64,000 bases of DNA. It comes from Synechococcus elongatus PCC 11801 (GTDB taxonomy: Bacteria; Cyanobacteriota; Cyanobacteriia; Synechococcales; Synechococcaceae). Positions 53,798-63,113 of the stretch are shown here, piece after piece. The translations under genes were made by a program, and so were the position numbers. Location: positions 744,001-808,000 of the forward strand of contig NZ_CP030139.2 of NCBI RefSeq assembly GCF_003846445.2, given 5' to 3'. Under the pieces are notes generated by a model, which was given only the letters and a program-made list of their open reading frames with translations, was not told the origin of the DNA and ran no database searches. Numbering within the stretch: position 1 is the stretch's first letter; every line of letters starts with the position of its first letter.

Positions 53798-54856
53798 CTA
53801 GGGGTTTAGTCGAACACAAACAACTAGATTGCCACGCAGCGATCGCGATCGACTTTCATCGCCGTCCCAACAGCTAGAATAATATCCCCAAGCAACAGTG
53901 CCACCAGCAGATTTAATGAGCGAATCCAGTTCTATCGCGCTGTATTCGCGATAGTGATAATGCCCGTCCCAATTGCCGGCAAATCCGGGATGGTAAGGCT
54001 GAGGATTCTTACCTTGACTGATTTGCAACAAATTTTCTGACCGAAAATAGTTGGGTGTACTCAGAATGAGTTGCCCAGAAGGTTTGAGGAGAGAGAGTAA
54101 AAATTCAATAATCTGTTGCGGATCAGCACAGAGATGCTCCAGTACTTCTGTGAAGACAACGCAGTCATAACCGGCTGGGTTCGGTAGCTTTTCTGCTTTC
54201 CCAATATGTTCAAGATCAATTGAAAAATATTGATCAATTTTGAACTTCTGCCGGCACTTTGCTTCTGTGAAGCCAATGTAGTCATCAGCCACAACACGAT
54301 CGCTCAAATCTAGTGTGATCGTTGGTATTAGCTGAGGATAAAGCGCTGAGACTTCTGAATTGCCAAACTCTAGGAGTCGAGCAGGGCAATCACCGACAAC
54401 AAATTTAACAGCATTCAATAACTCCCAAAATCGAGTCTTGTGAACTTGTAGATAGTCAGCTTGACCAATAATGAATTCAGCACGTGGTAGTGCTTCCCAA
54501 AGTTGATTAAACTGATTGAGATTTAATTGTGGTTGGTCAATAAAAGAAGGAACTGGCCAAGGATAGTAGGCTTGAGCAGCGATCGTGGTAAAGAGATCAA
54601 CTACAGCTGCTTCAGGTTGAGGTAACTGTGACCGTTGAGAGATTAAAGAGTTTAGAACTTCACGGAAGCTCAGACCTCGTTCCAATTGTTTCCCAAGTTT
54701 TTGAACAGTATCGAGATCAGGCTGCTGATTGTTGATTACTTGATAGACATCTAAAAGAAATGGTAAAGCCTCAAATGAATTTTGTGGCTTTGAATAGTGA
54801 TGAAAGAAGCGGCTCTGTAGCTTTTTAAGTTTATTTTTGAGTCGCTTGAATGCCAT
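53798..54856 (-). CDS. SAM-dependent methyltransferase
   Basis: A 352-residue protein. A basic N-terminus (MAFKRLKNKLKKLQSRF) precedes a class I methyltransferase fold: RLLEFGNSEVSALYPQLIPT (AdoMet loop, with a somewhat unusual FGNSE), YDCVVFTEVLEHL (motif around residue 235) and LKPSGQLILSTPNYF. It lies 48 bp after a glycosyltransferase on the same strand, so it probably modifies a surface glycan or lipid. The gene is AT-rich. The exact substrate is unknown. Confidence 0.8.
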   Translation of the reverse strand: MAFKRLKNKLKKLQSRFFHHYSKPQNSFEALPFLLDVYQVINNQQPDLDTVQKLGKQLERGLSFREVLNSLISQRSQLPQPEAAVVDLFTTIAAQAYYPWPVPSFIDQPQLNLNQFNQLWEALPRAEFIIGQADYLQVHKTRFWELLNAVKFVVGDCPARLLEFGNSEVSALYPQLIPTITLDLSDRVVADDYIGFTEAKCRQKFKIDQYFSIDLEHIGKAEKLPNPAGYDCVVFTEVLEHLCADPQQIIEFLLSLLKPSGQLILSTPNYFRSENLLQISQGKNPQPYHPGFAGNWDGHYHYREYSAIELDSLIKSAGGTVAWGYYSSCWDGDESRSRSLRGNLVVCVRLNP

Positions 54857-54904
54857 TTTTCCTAGCCACCTTTCATAAGTTGATCTTAGTCGTGAAATGA
54901 TAGT

Positions 54905-56194
54905 TTATTGCATCGACTGGAGAACTTTATGGAGATTCTGCTTAACCTGTTGAGTTGAAAATAATGCAGCTTGCTGAACAACCTGCGATCGCAGATGAGT
55001 TAACTGAGCAGGATATTGCCCAATTTGGGTCAGGGCATCTGCCACTGCTAGCAGCTCGTCAGGTTTTGCATAGACGGCAGCATCACCCATCACTTCACGG
55101 AAGATAGGAATGTCGGCCAGCAGGCTAGAACGACCACAAAGTGAAGCTTCAATAATTGGAATACCAAAGCCTTCTTGCCAAGAGAGGAGGGTGAGCGATC
55201 GACAGTGGCGTAAGAGACAAATTTTTTCAGCTTCGCTTACATAACCCGCCCAAATGACTTGATCTTCAGGGCGTGTTTGCTGGGCAAGAGATTGAGCATA
55301 GTCCTTAGTATGAACATCGGCTGTCCCACCAATCACCAGCGGCAGCTGAGTTTGAATCACTGCAATCCGTTGAGCTGCAATTAAAGTCTCGAGATTTTTA
55401 CGCGGCTCGATCGCCCCGACAAAAAAGAAGTAGCGATCGCTCTCTAGCCGATATTTTCTAAGCACCGACTGGGCATAGTCCGGTCGATTGGCAAGCGCTA
55501 AAGCTGTTGCGGAGAAACTGACTGGCTGATAAAGCGTCTCTGTCCGCGATTCAGCTTGAGGGAATAACTCCAAAAACTGTTGGCGAGTACTATCTGAAAT
55601 ACAAAGAATACGATCGCTGTACTCCGCAGTACTTTTCAATCGACGGAGAAAGCTTTCTGCTTCATCAGGATGACGTAAATAGTTCAGTGGAATCAAGTCA
55701 TGGATCACCTGAATAAGTTTGCTATTTTTAGAAGCTCTGAGGTTGAGCGGCGAACTGGTTAGGACAACTGGATAGTTACGAGTATCAAGCTTAAATGGCT
55801 GGTCTGAGAGTTTGGCCTGTAATCGTAGCTTGCGATAGAACAAGCGTTGATTGCGTAGCAGTTGAACGTGCTGTAAGTAGTTGAGGCGATCGCCGATCGA
55901 AAAGTCCAAATTAACAGGAACTTTGATCGCTTTTTCAAAGCCTAATCGATCTTTAAAATATGCTCGAACGAGTTGTAGGCGCGACCAAACTGATGGGTGA
56001 TCAAGATGACGATGTAATGCTAACTCCGTAAGAGGTGAAGCAGGTAGTGAGCCAGCACCAGTTAATAAGTGTAGCGGATAACCTAAGTCTGCTAATAAGC
56101 GAATCATCGCTTTAGCATAGGTGGCAATTCCCCGATGGACTGGCCCTTCTAGATCGAGTCCGTAGACCAAAAGAAGAGGGGAGGAATTGAGCAT
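54905..56194 (-). CDS. GT4-type glycosyltransferase
   Basis: A 429-residue GT-B glycosyltransferase of group 1. The N-terminal domain has the donor-facing GPVHRGIATYAKAMIRLLAD. The C-terminal domain has VGAIEPRKNLETLIAAQRIA and the E-x7-E motif region SWQEGFGIPIIEASLCGRSS. It transfers a sugar from a nucleotide donor, likely in lipopolysaccharide or exopolysaccharide synthesis. It sits between recJ and the methyltransferase gene on the same strand with short gaps. Confidence 0.87.
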   Translation of the reverse strand: MLNSSPLLLVYGLDLEGPVHRGIATYAKAMIRLLADLGYPLHLLTGAGSLPASPLTELALHRHLDHPSVWSRLQLVRAYFKDRLGFEKAIKVPVNLDFSIGDRLNYLQHVQLLRNQRLFYRKLRLQAKLSDQPFKLDTRNYPVVLTSSPLNLRASKNSKLIQVIHDLIPLNYLRHPDEAESFLRRLKSTAEYSDRILCISDSTRQQFLELFPQAESRTETLYQPVSFSATALALANRPDYAQSVLRKYRLESDRYFFFVGAIEPRKNLETLIAAQRIAVIQTQLPLVIGGTADVHTKDYAQSLAQQTRPEDQVIWAGYVSEAEKICLLRHCRSLTLLSWQEGFGIPIIEASLCGRSSLLADIPIFREVMGDAAVYAKPDELLAVADALTQIGQYPAQLTHLRSQVVQQAALFSTQQVKQNLHKVLQSMQ

Positions 56195-56272
56195 TGTTAT
56201 GCCTAAACGAGAAGATTAAAGCGGTTTGATTGTATCACTCTGTTCTGACAATCCCTCTGGAAATTTTCACTT

Positions 56273-58318
56273 TTAGACAAGAGAAAGCTGCGAATCGATA
56301 GGACTAGTCGACAAGATTTTAGCCGCTGTTTGAATCAAAGCCTGAAGATAGGGGTGCTGTAGGTCAATGGGTTGAGGTTTTTGATTGGGCTGCTGTAAAA
56401 AACCTTGTTGACGATCGTTTGAAATCCGAAGAACAGCTCCCTCTGAGTTCGTGAGATACCAATTCTCTGCTGTGGCAGTAATTTGATATGTGCGATCGCC
56501 ATAGAGGAAAGTGATCGGTTGACTGGCAGTTTGGGTTGCCCGAAGACCAACAATTTCGAGTTGAAGTTCGCGGCGATCGTTCCAAAAGTTTTCGCGGAGG
56601 TAGTAGGCAATATCGAGACGATCGCTTGGCAATTCGCGATCGCCCCAGCGCCAAAATAGACCACTGATTGCTCGTGAGCCTCGACCAATTGTCAGCTTTA
56701 AATGGTCTTGATTTTGACCAATACGACGCTGTTCTAAAACCGCAACATTTTGTGTCCAATAGAGTGGCTCATTATTGCCAATCCCAAAGGGCTGGAGCTG
56801 TTGTTGTTGCTCAAACAGATCAAGGCTGGCCTGATCGAGTGATAGCTCGGCGTCGATATTTAAGGCTGGACGGCGGCAATCGAGCGGCAAACAATCTACA
56901 GCAAAGGCTTGTAAGCGCGATCGCCAAGCCGATAGATTTTCAGCCGGTAGCGAAAAGCCACCCGCTGCACGGTGACCGCCAAAACGTCCGAGTAGATCGC
57001 GGCAATGCTCCAGCGCGGCAAAAACATCAAACTCAGGCGTACCCCGTGCTGAGCCGCGCAAATGTCCATCATCTTCGCAGGTGGAGATGAACACCGGTAC
57101 GCCGTAGCGTTCGACTAAACGTGATGCCACAATTCCGATCACGCCGTGGTGCCAATCGGGTTGTGCCAACACCAGCACAGCCGTCTGGCGATTATTAAAC
57201 CCTTCGGCTTCGACGATCGCGATCGCCTCTTCGGTGATCTGTGTACACAGTGTCTGCCGTTCGCGATTCGTTGCTTCGCAAATTTGTGCTAATTCCTGAG
57301 CGCGATCGCGGTCTTCAGTCGTCAGCAATTCAATCACGACTTGTGGATCGCCAATCCGCCCGATCGCATTAATGCGCGGCCCTAATTTGAAGCCAATATC
57401 CTCGGGCTTGAGGCTACGATTACTCGGCTCTACACCCGCCGCACTCATCAGGGCTTGAATTCCCAGCAGTTGAGACTTGGGCAGCAGTCGCAGTCCTCGT
57501 TGCAACCAGCGACGATTCACCCCCGTCAACGGTGCGAGATCGGCGATCGTGCCGAGGGTATATAGCTCCAACAGTGGCCGAATCAGCTCGGCTTGACGCT
57601 CAAATTGCTCCGCTACACAAAGCGCCAAAACGTAGGCAACACCCACACCTGCCAGTCCGTAGTAAGGCGAGTCTTCAGGCAGGAGTTTGGGGTTGAGGAT
57701 GGCGTTAGCAGGCGGTAGTTCCGGCGGCAAATCGTGGTGATCCGTGACGATTACCGTCAGCCCTAACTCGCGAGCGCGGGCGATCGGTTTTTGAGCAGCG
57801 ATGCCGTTATCCACCGTCAGCACCACGCGGACACCGGCAGCGGCAAACTCCTCCACAATCCGCTCGTTAATGCCGTAGCCTTCTTGCATTCGGCTAGGAA
57901 TGGCATACTCCGCCTTCGCGCCCAAATGGCGAAACGTCCGCAGCAACAGAGCCGTGCTGGTCATGCCGTCGGCATCGTAGTCGCCGCAAATGGCAATGCG
58001 ATCGCCCTGCCGAATTGCTTCTTCTAGCAGGAGCACGCTCTCCACGAGATCTTCAAATTCCTCGCGGGGGTCAGGCAATTCCTGCTGTTCAGGCTGTAGA
58101 TAGTTGCGGGCTTCCGCGATCGCTCCTAACCCGCGATTGATCAGCACCTGCGCCAGTACTGGCGGGAGTCCGAGTTCGGCTGCCAGCTCTGCTGCATTAG
58201 GGTTAGCGGGTGCCAAAATCCAGCGTTGTTCAGGCAAAAGGGTCGCCGCTTCGGCCGGTAGACTGGTCAAGACCTCGGTTCCAATTCGCTTTCCAATTGT
58301 AGGGAGACTCGCCTCCAT
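56273..58318 (-). CDS. recJ: Single-stranded-DNA exonuclease RecJ
   Basis: A 681-residue DHH-family 5'-3' exonuclease. Motif I is AICGDYDADGMTSTALLL, motif III VIVTDHHDLPPELPPAN, and DHHA1 lies near GRFGGHRAAGGFSLP; an OB-like part and a cyanobacterial C-terminal extension follow. It works in recombination and mismatch repair. The ATG at 58318 shares the tetranucleotide CATG with the divergent cbbY-like gene. A start further in, near LTSLPAEAATLLPEQRW, cannot be excluded. Confidence 0.93.
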   Translation of the reverse strand: MEASLPTIGKRIGTEVLTSLPAEAATLLPEQRWILAPANPNAAELAAELGLPPVLAQVLINRGLGAIAEARNYLQPEQQELPDPREEFEDLVESVLLLEEAIRQGDRIAICGDYDADGMTSTALLLRTFRHLGAKAEYAIPSRMQEGYGINERIVEEFAAAGVRVVLTVDNGIAAQKPIARARELGLTVIVTDHHDLPPELPPANAILNPKLLPEDSPYYGLAGVGVAYVLALCVAEQFERQAELIRPLLELYTLGTIADLAPLTGVNRRWLQRGLRLLPKSQLLGIQALMSAAGVEPSNRSLKPEDIGFKLGPRINAIGRIGDPQVVIELLTTEDRDRAQELAQICEATNRERQTLCTQITEEAIAIVEAEGFNNRQTAVLVLAQPDWHHGVIGIVASRLVERYGVPVFISTCEDDGHLRGSARGTPEFDVFAALEHCRDLLGRFGGHRAAGGFSLPAENLSAWRSRLQAFAVDCLPLDCRRPALNIDAELSLDQASLDLFEQQQQLQPFGIGNNEPLYWTQNVAVLEQRRIGQNQDHLKLTIGRGSRAISGLFWRWGDRELPSDRLDIAYYLRENFWNDRRELQLEIVGLRATQTASQPITFLYGDRTYQITATAENWYLTNSEGAVLRISNDRQQGFLQQPNQKPQPIDLQHPYLQALIQTAAKILSTSPIDSQLSLV

Positions 58319-59084
58319 GCCCGCGCTGCAAGCCCTGATCTTTGATGTCGACGGTACTTTGGCTGAAACCGAGCGGGATGGCCATCGCATCGCCTTCAAC
58401 CAAGCCTTTGCTGCAGCGGGGCTGGACTGGGATTGGACACCGGAACTTTACGGCGAGCTGCTGAAGATTACCGGTGGTAAAGAACGGATTCGCTATTACC
58501 TCGATCGCTGGCAACCGGAAGCGCCTGAGGTTGAGGATCAAAAAGCTTGGATTGCTTCGCTCCACGCTGCCAAAAATGCCCGCTACCACGAGCTGTTGCA
58601 CGGCGGTCAAATCGGTCTGCGGCCTGGGGTGGAGCGGCTGCTGCTGGAGGCACGGGAGGCTGGCTTGACCCTGGCGATCGCCACAACCACAACCCCAGAG
58701 AATGTTCTCACCTTGCTGCGCTGCACCTTGGGTGAGGAGAGCATCGGCTGGTTCGCTGCGATCGGGGCCGGCGATGTGGTGCCCGCCAAAAAACCGGCAC
58801 CGGACATCTACACCCATGTGCTCAAGGAATTGCAGCTAGAACCTGAAGTTTGCCTCGCCTTTGAAGACACCGCGGCAGGTCTGAAGTCCGCTTCTGGTGC
58901 AGATCTAGCAACCTTCATCACACAGGGCTACTACAGCCGCGACCATGACTTTACGGGCGCGATCGCGGTGCTCAACGGCCTTGGCCACGAAGCAGAACCT
59001 TGTCAGGTGATTGACGGGCCAGATTATCTGGCACCGACAGTGCGTCTAGAAGCGTTAGTGGAACTCCACGCCAGCCAAGCATGA
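58317..59084 (+). CDS. HAD hydrolase, CbbY-like
   Basis: A 255-residue HAD-IA phosphatase: LIFDVDGTLAETERDGHRIAF (catalytic Asps), AIATTTTPENV, VPAKKPAPDIYTHVL and LAFEDTAAGLKSA. The ETERDGHR cap region fits CbbY, which dephosphorylates xylulose-1,5-bisphosphate, an inhibitor of Rubisco. The ATG at 58317 overlaps the recJ start on the other strand. The stop overlaps the next start by 4 bp. Confidence 0.87.
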   Translation: MPALQALIFDVDGTLAETERDGHRIAFNQAFAAAGLDWDWTPELYGELLKITGGKERIRYYLDRWQPEAPEVEDQKAWIASLHAAKNARYHELLHGGQIGLRPGVERLLLEAREAGLTLAIATTTTPENVLTLLRCTLGEESIGWFAAIGAGDVVPAKKPAPDIYTHVLKELQLEPEVCLAFEDTAAGLKSASGADLATFITQGYYSRDHDFTGAIAVLNGLGHEAEPCQVIDGPDYLAPTVRLEALVELHASQA

Positions 59085-59602
59085 GCGCCGTTTACACCCT
59101 GGCAGAACTCCAAGCAGCGATCGCGGCCGAGCCCGATCGCTGGCGACCCTTGGTGCTGACCAATGGCTGCTTTGATCTGCTCCATGCCGGCCATGTTCGT
59201 TATTTGCAAGCAGCCCGGAACTTGGGGCAATCGCTGGTGATTGGCCTCAATAGTGATGCTTCCGTGCGGGGCATCAAACCCCAACCCGAGGGTCAACCGC
59301 CCCGCCCGATCGTGCCGGAACAGGAGCGAGCGGAAGTCCTAGCCGCCTTGGGTGCCGTCGATGCCGTTGTCCTATTCAGTGAGCCGACCGCGACGGAATT
59401 GATTCAGGCTTTGCAGCCCGAAATCTACGCCAAAGGGGGAGACTATAGAATTGAGTCGCTACCCGAAGCGCCTGCAGTCCAGAGCTATGGCGGTGCCATT
59501 CAACTGATTGCTGTTGAAGTCCCCAGCTCCACGTCTGCCCTGATTGCGCGAATTCGGGGCGAGTCGGCTGATTCGCTGATCAAATCCAGTACCTCGCGCT
59601 GA
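59081..59602 (+). CDS. rfaE2: RfaE2-type heptose 1-phosphate adenylyltransferase
   Basis: A 173-residue nucleotidyltransferase. LTNGCFDLLHAGHVRYLQAA carries the HxGH-type ATP site, VIGLNSDASVRGIKP follows, and VPEQERAEVLAALGAVDAVV is typical of the RfaE adenylyltransferase domain. It would make ADP-heptose; the kinase half is not fused here. It overlaps cbbY-like by 4 bp and gun4 by 1 bp (TGATG), forming a compact cluster. Confidence 0.87.
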   Translation: MSAVYTLAELQAAIAAEPDRWRPLVLTNGCFDLLHAGHVRYLQAARNLGQSLVIGLNSDASVRGIKPQPEGQPPRPIVPEQERAEVLAALGAVDAVVLFSEPTATELIQALQPEIYAKGGDYRIESLPEAPAVQSYGGAIQLIAVEVPSSTSALIARIRGESADSLIKSSTSR

Positions 59603-60321
59603 TGGCTTCGTCTTTGTCTTCCCCCGGGCTCGATCTTGAACAGTTGCGTCAGCGGCTCCGCAGTAAAAGCGATCGCCCGCGACGTCAAGCCATCACCCAG
59701 TTGCTGAGCTTGGGTGAGCCCGGCCACGGAGTGCTCAAGGACTATCTACAAGATTGCCGCGATCGCGGCTTCGACTGGGTTGCCGGCACGATCTTCCGGG
59801 AGCTACTGGCCCTGCAAGATGAAGCGATCGCGCTTTACCTCGCGGAAGCCTTTCCCTTCGGATTGCTCTATCTCCCTTCTGAAAAAGGCATCGACTACCA
59901 GCCGATCCAAGACGCACTGATCGAAGGCGACTGGCAGGAAGCCGATCGCTTAACAACCGTCAAACTCTGTGAGCTGGCGGGGACGGCCGCCAAAGCCCGT
60001 AAGTGGCTCTACTACACGGAAGTGCTGAACTTCCCGCGGCTGGATCTGGAGACGATTGACAAACTCTGGCGCGTCTACTCCGAAGACAAGTTCGGCTTTT
60101 CAGTCCAGCGTGAATTGTGGCTGAGTGTCGATCGCGTCTGGGAGCAACTCTGGCCTCGTATCGGCTGGAAGCAAGGCAACACCTGGACGCGCTATCCCGG
60201 TGCCTTTACTTGGAGTGTGGAAGCACCCCGTGGGCATTTGCCGCTGACCAACCAATTGCGCGGGGCGCGGGTGATGGCGGCGCTCCTCGAACATCCGGCC
60301 TTTGCGGACCCGAAAGCCTAG
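59602..60321 (+). CDS. gun4: GUN4-domain protein
   Basis: A 239-residue protein. The N-terminal helical bundle (residues 10-85) is followed by the GUN4 core: YQPIQDALIEGDWQEADRLT, WRVYSEDKFGFSVQRELWL, WPRIGWKQGNTWTRYPGAF and HLPLTNQLRG. GUN4 binds protoporphyrin IX and Mg-protoporphyrin and stimulates Mg-chelatase, committing tetrapyrrole to chlorophyll. The length and two-domain layout match Synechocystis Gun4. It is the last gene of the overlapping three-gene cluster. Confidence 0.92.
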   Translation: MASSLSSPGLDLEQLRQRLRSKSDRPRRQAITQLLSLGEPGHGVLKDYLQDCRDRGFDWVAGTIFRELLALQDEAIALYLAEAFPFGLLYLPSEKGIDYQPIQDALIEGDWQEADRLTTVKLCELAGTAAKARKWLYYTEVLNFPRLDLETIDKLWRVYSEDKFGFSVQRELWLSVDRVWEQLWPRIGWKQGNTWTRYPGAFTWSVEAPRGHLPLTNQLRGARVMAALLEHPAFADPKA

Positions 60322-60501
60322 CTGTTCTAGACAGCGATTGTGCCAAGTTGCGATCGCTCTGTTAACGAAGCGCTGAGCGGGTCCCCCTCTGGGTTAGGCT
60401 ATCTCTTAGCTCGTGCGCAACTGCGCCATCAGGATGCCTGCAGCAAGCTGCAACGGCGCCCTTCTATTGCTCTCAATTTCGTCCAGGAGGTCTACAAGGG
60501 A

Positions 60502-60912
60502 ATGAAACAACTTGCACAGCGACTGTTCTCCTTGGCGCTTGTGCTGGCGCTTGTGCTGGGTATCTCCGTGCAATCTGCACAAGCACTGTCTCTCCAATCG
60601 CCCCTATTGGCGGTCGCCGAAGCGGAGATCCGCAATGCTGCTGATGATCAGCGCCTCGAAGCCGGCGGTAAGCTCGACCTAAACAACATTGGGGTTCGCG
60701 CATTCCAACAGTTCCCAGGAATGTATCCCTACCTCGCCAGCAAAATTGTTTTAGGCGGTCCCTACGACTCTGTCGATGACGTGCTGAAGCTCGATCTCAG
60801 CGATCGCCAACGGGAGCTGTTCGACAAGTACCGCGACAACTTCACCGTGACCCCGCCCCGTGATGCCCTCAACGAAGGGGATGACCGTATCAACAACGGC
60901 ATCTATCGCTAG
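60502..60912 (+). CDS. psbU: Photosystem II extrinsic protein PsbU (12 kDa)
   Basis: A 136-residue precursor. A signal peptide of about 30-40 residues (FSLALVLALVLGISVQSAQA) targets the thylakoid lumen. The mature helix-hairpin-helix part has KLDLNNIGVRAFQQFPGMYP and ends NEGDDRINNGIYR, as in known PsbU proteins. It stabilises the oxygen-evolving cluster. The ATG at 60502 with AGGAGG upstream is chosen over the longer open frame. The 180 bp upstream hold its promoter, which I cannot place exactly. Confidence 0.96.
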   Translation: MKQLAQRLFSLALVLALVLGISVQSAQALSLQSPLLAVAEAEIRNAADDQRLEAGGKLDLNNIGVRAFQQFPGMYPYLASKIVLGGPYDSVDDVLKLDLSDRQRELFDKYRDNFTVTPPRDALNEGDDRINNGIYR

Positions 60913-60948
60913 GGTCTCGCCCCTAGGTTTGTAAGCTCGCAGTGGTGG

Positions 60949-62652
60949 ATGTCGCTGCGGGCTTTTCTGTCGCTTGATCCCTTTGCCACTGCTCTGCCTT
61001 TGTCTGACTCTGCTGCGCCTGCTGCCGATTCCGCTGCCTACGACGTGATCATTGTCGGTGCAGGTGCAGCGGGGCTTTACACCGGTCTCTGCCTGCCGTC
61101 GCATTACCGAGTGGCGATTCTCAGTAAGGACTTGCCTCAGCGATCGGCCAGCGACTGGGCGCAAGGCGGCTTAGCGGCGGTAACGGCTCCGGATGACTCA
61201 GCCGATTTGCACTATGCGGACACGCTGCAGGCAGGGGCTGGCCTCTGTGAGCCCGCAGCGGTTCGCTTGCTAGTAGAGTCAGCCCCACACTGTGTTGCCT
61301 CGCTGCTGGACCTCGGCGTCGCCTTCGATCGCACCAACGATCATCTGGCCTTGACCCTTGAGGCTGCCCATTCCCGCCATCGGGTGTTGCATGCGGCTGA
61401 TACGACCGGACGCGCGATCGTCACCACGCTCCTCGAGCAAGTCCTTCAGCGCCCCAATCTTGAAATTTTGGCTCAGAGTCTAGCAGTCGATCTCTGGCGC
61501 GATCGTGAGGGACGCTGCTGTGGTGTCTTGCTCCTGCAAGGTCAGCAGCTACGCTGGCTAGCTGCCCGCACAGTGATTCTGGCCTGTGGTGGTGGCGGCC
61601 AAGTCTTCTCACAAACGACAAATCCGGCTCTGAGCACTGGCGATGGGGTTGCTTTAGCAGGCCGCGCAGGGGCAAAGCTCCGAGATCTCGAGTTTTTCCA
61701 ATTCCATCCCACCGCCTTGGTTTGGCCCGGCGCACCACGCTTTTTGATTAGCGAAGCGGTACGAGGCGAGGGTGCTCATGTGGTGGATGCCCAAGGCGAT
61801 CGCTTCCTGTTTCGCTACGACGATCGCGGTGAACTGGCACCCCGCGATATTGTCAGCCGCGCCATCTACCGGCATTTACTGGAGACAGGCACGGAGCAGG
61901 TCTGGCTGGATCTACGGCCCATCCCTGCAGCGACGGTTGAGCATCGCTTTCCTAACATTCTGCAAAAGTGTCGCCGCTGGGGGTTGGATCCTCTTCAGCA
62001 ACCGCTACCGATCGCGCCTGCTGCGCACTACTGGATGGGCGGTGTCTACACCGATCTGAGTGGGGCTACGACATGCCCTGGGCTCTACGCCGTCGGTGAA
62101 ACGGCCTGCACCGGTGTACATGGAGCTAATCGGCTGGCCAGCAATTCGCTGCTGGAATGTCTGGTGTTTGGGCGGCAGTTTCAGCAGCTCGAGTTACCGC
62201 CTGTTCAGCCCAATAATCCGACTTATCCCCCAGAGGACTTGCGGGTGACGGGTGATCGCGATCGCTGGCAACAGCAGCGTCAAGCGCTTCAGGATTTAGT
62301 TTGGAAAGCAGCGGGAATCTGTCGCGAGGCCGATCGCCTGCAGGCAGCATTAGCCCAAGTCAAAGCTTGGCAAGCAGACTTTGAAGCCGAGCCCCTCAGT
62401 CAGGCGATCACAGCAGTTCCAGTGGGTCAGGCCCAGCAGCTAGACGGTCTGGATGCCGAAGCCTTACGAGAGTGGGGTGAGCTGCGCAACCTCTTAGCGA
62501 TCGCCCAGCTCATTCTCAAAAGTGCTGATTTTCGGACCGAAAGCCGTGGCGGTCACTATCGCAGCGACTACCCTCAGCCCGATCCAGCGTGGCAAGTCCA
62601 TACGGATATTCAAGCGGGGCAGTGGTTTACAACCGCGATCGCATGTCAGTGA
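60949..62652 (+). CDS. nadB: L-aspartate oxidase
   Basis: A 567-residue flavoenzyme that oxidises aspartate to iminoaspartate for NAD synthesis. The dinucleotide-binding start VIIVGAGAAGLYTGL, SDWAQGGLAAV, the capping-domain HPTALVWPGAPRFLISEAVRGE, MGGVYTDLSGAT and GANRLASNSLLECLVFG are the family signatures. It starts at 60949, 36 bp after psbU. Confidence 0.96.
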   Translation: MSLRAFLSLDPFATALPLSDSAAPAADSAAYDVIIVGAGAAGLYTGLCLPSHYRVAILSKDLPQRSASDWAQGGLAAVTAPDDSADLHYADTLQAGAGLCEPAAVRLLVESAPHCVASLLDLGVAFDRTNDHLALTLEAAHSRHRVLHAADTTGRAIVTTLLEQVLQRPNLEILAQSLAVDLWRDREGRCCGVLLLQGQQLRWLAARTVILACGGGGQVFSQTTNPALSTGDGVALAGRAGAKLRDLEFFQFHPTALVWPGAPRFLISEAVRGEGAHVVDAQGDRFLFRYDDRGELAPRDIVSRAIYRHLLETGTEQVWLDLRPIPAATVEHRFPNILQKCRRWGLDPLQQPLPIAPAAHYWMGGVYTDLSGATTCPGLYAVGETACTGVHGANRLASNSLLECLVFGRQFQQLELPPVQPNNPTYPPEDLRVTGDRDRWQQQRQALQDLVWKAAGICREADRLQAALAQVKAWQADFEAEPLSQAITAVPVGQAQQLDGLDAEALREWGELRNLLAIAQLILKSADFRTESRGGHYRSDYPQPDPAWQVHTDIQAGQWFTTAIACQ

Positions 62653-62683
62653 ATTGTCAGGCAGCCCAGCGAGCTGGATCTCG

Positions 62684-62890
62684 CTAGAGCCAAGCGGCCA
62701 GTCCGAGAACAGTAACGAAAACACCCAACGTGATCAAGCCAATGATTGTCATCTTGCGTTCATGGCCGTCAATTTCGTTTTCTAGGGTTTTTTCCATACC
62801 CTCACGGAAGTTTTGAAAATATTGCTGACGCAGGGCTTCCTGCTCTTCTGGCGTCTTGCCTTCTAGATCTCGATAATGTTTCTGGGGCAC
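62684..62890 (-). CDS. Small single-pass membrane protein
   Basis: A 68-residue protein. A charged N-terminal helix (YRDLEGKTPEEQEALRQQYF and NFREGMEKTLENEIDGHERK) precedes a C-terminal transmembrane helix (MTIIGLITLGVFVTVLGLAAWL-like, residues 47-67). A GTG start at 62890 with AGGAA just upstream fits better than the long open frame from 63043, whose extra residues look non-coding. It converges with nadB. No family is recognised. Confidence 0.55.
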   Translation of the reverse strand: MPQKHYRDLEGKTPEEQEALRQQYFQNFREGMEKTLENEIDGHERKMTIIGLITLGVFVTVLGLAAWL

Positions 62891-63113
62891 GGGATATTCC
62901 TCAGTCGCAGTCGAATCAAAACAAACCGTTAGAACCAGCCCTAGCTTGCAGTTTTCGGGGCAGTTTGGCAATTGTGAACTGCAATCAGCACAACCGTGAA
63001 CCCATACGCAATCAGAGGTGCGATCGCCTGCTGAAAATTCCAAAAACAGTGGCGTTCAGCACGTCAGAACCGAGTAGATCAGCGACCATAGAGAAACTGT
63101 TGTTGTCGGACCA

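Noticed and set aside
62668-62685. Terminator between nadB and the small membrane gene
   Set aside because: A 6 bp stem (AGCGAG/CTCGCT) that runs into the neighbouring coding end, with no U-tract.
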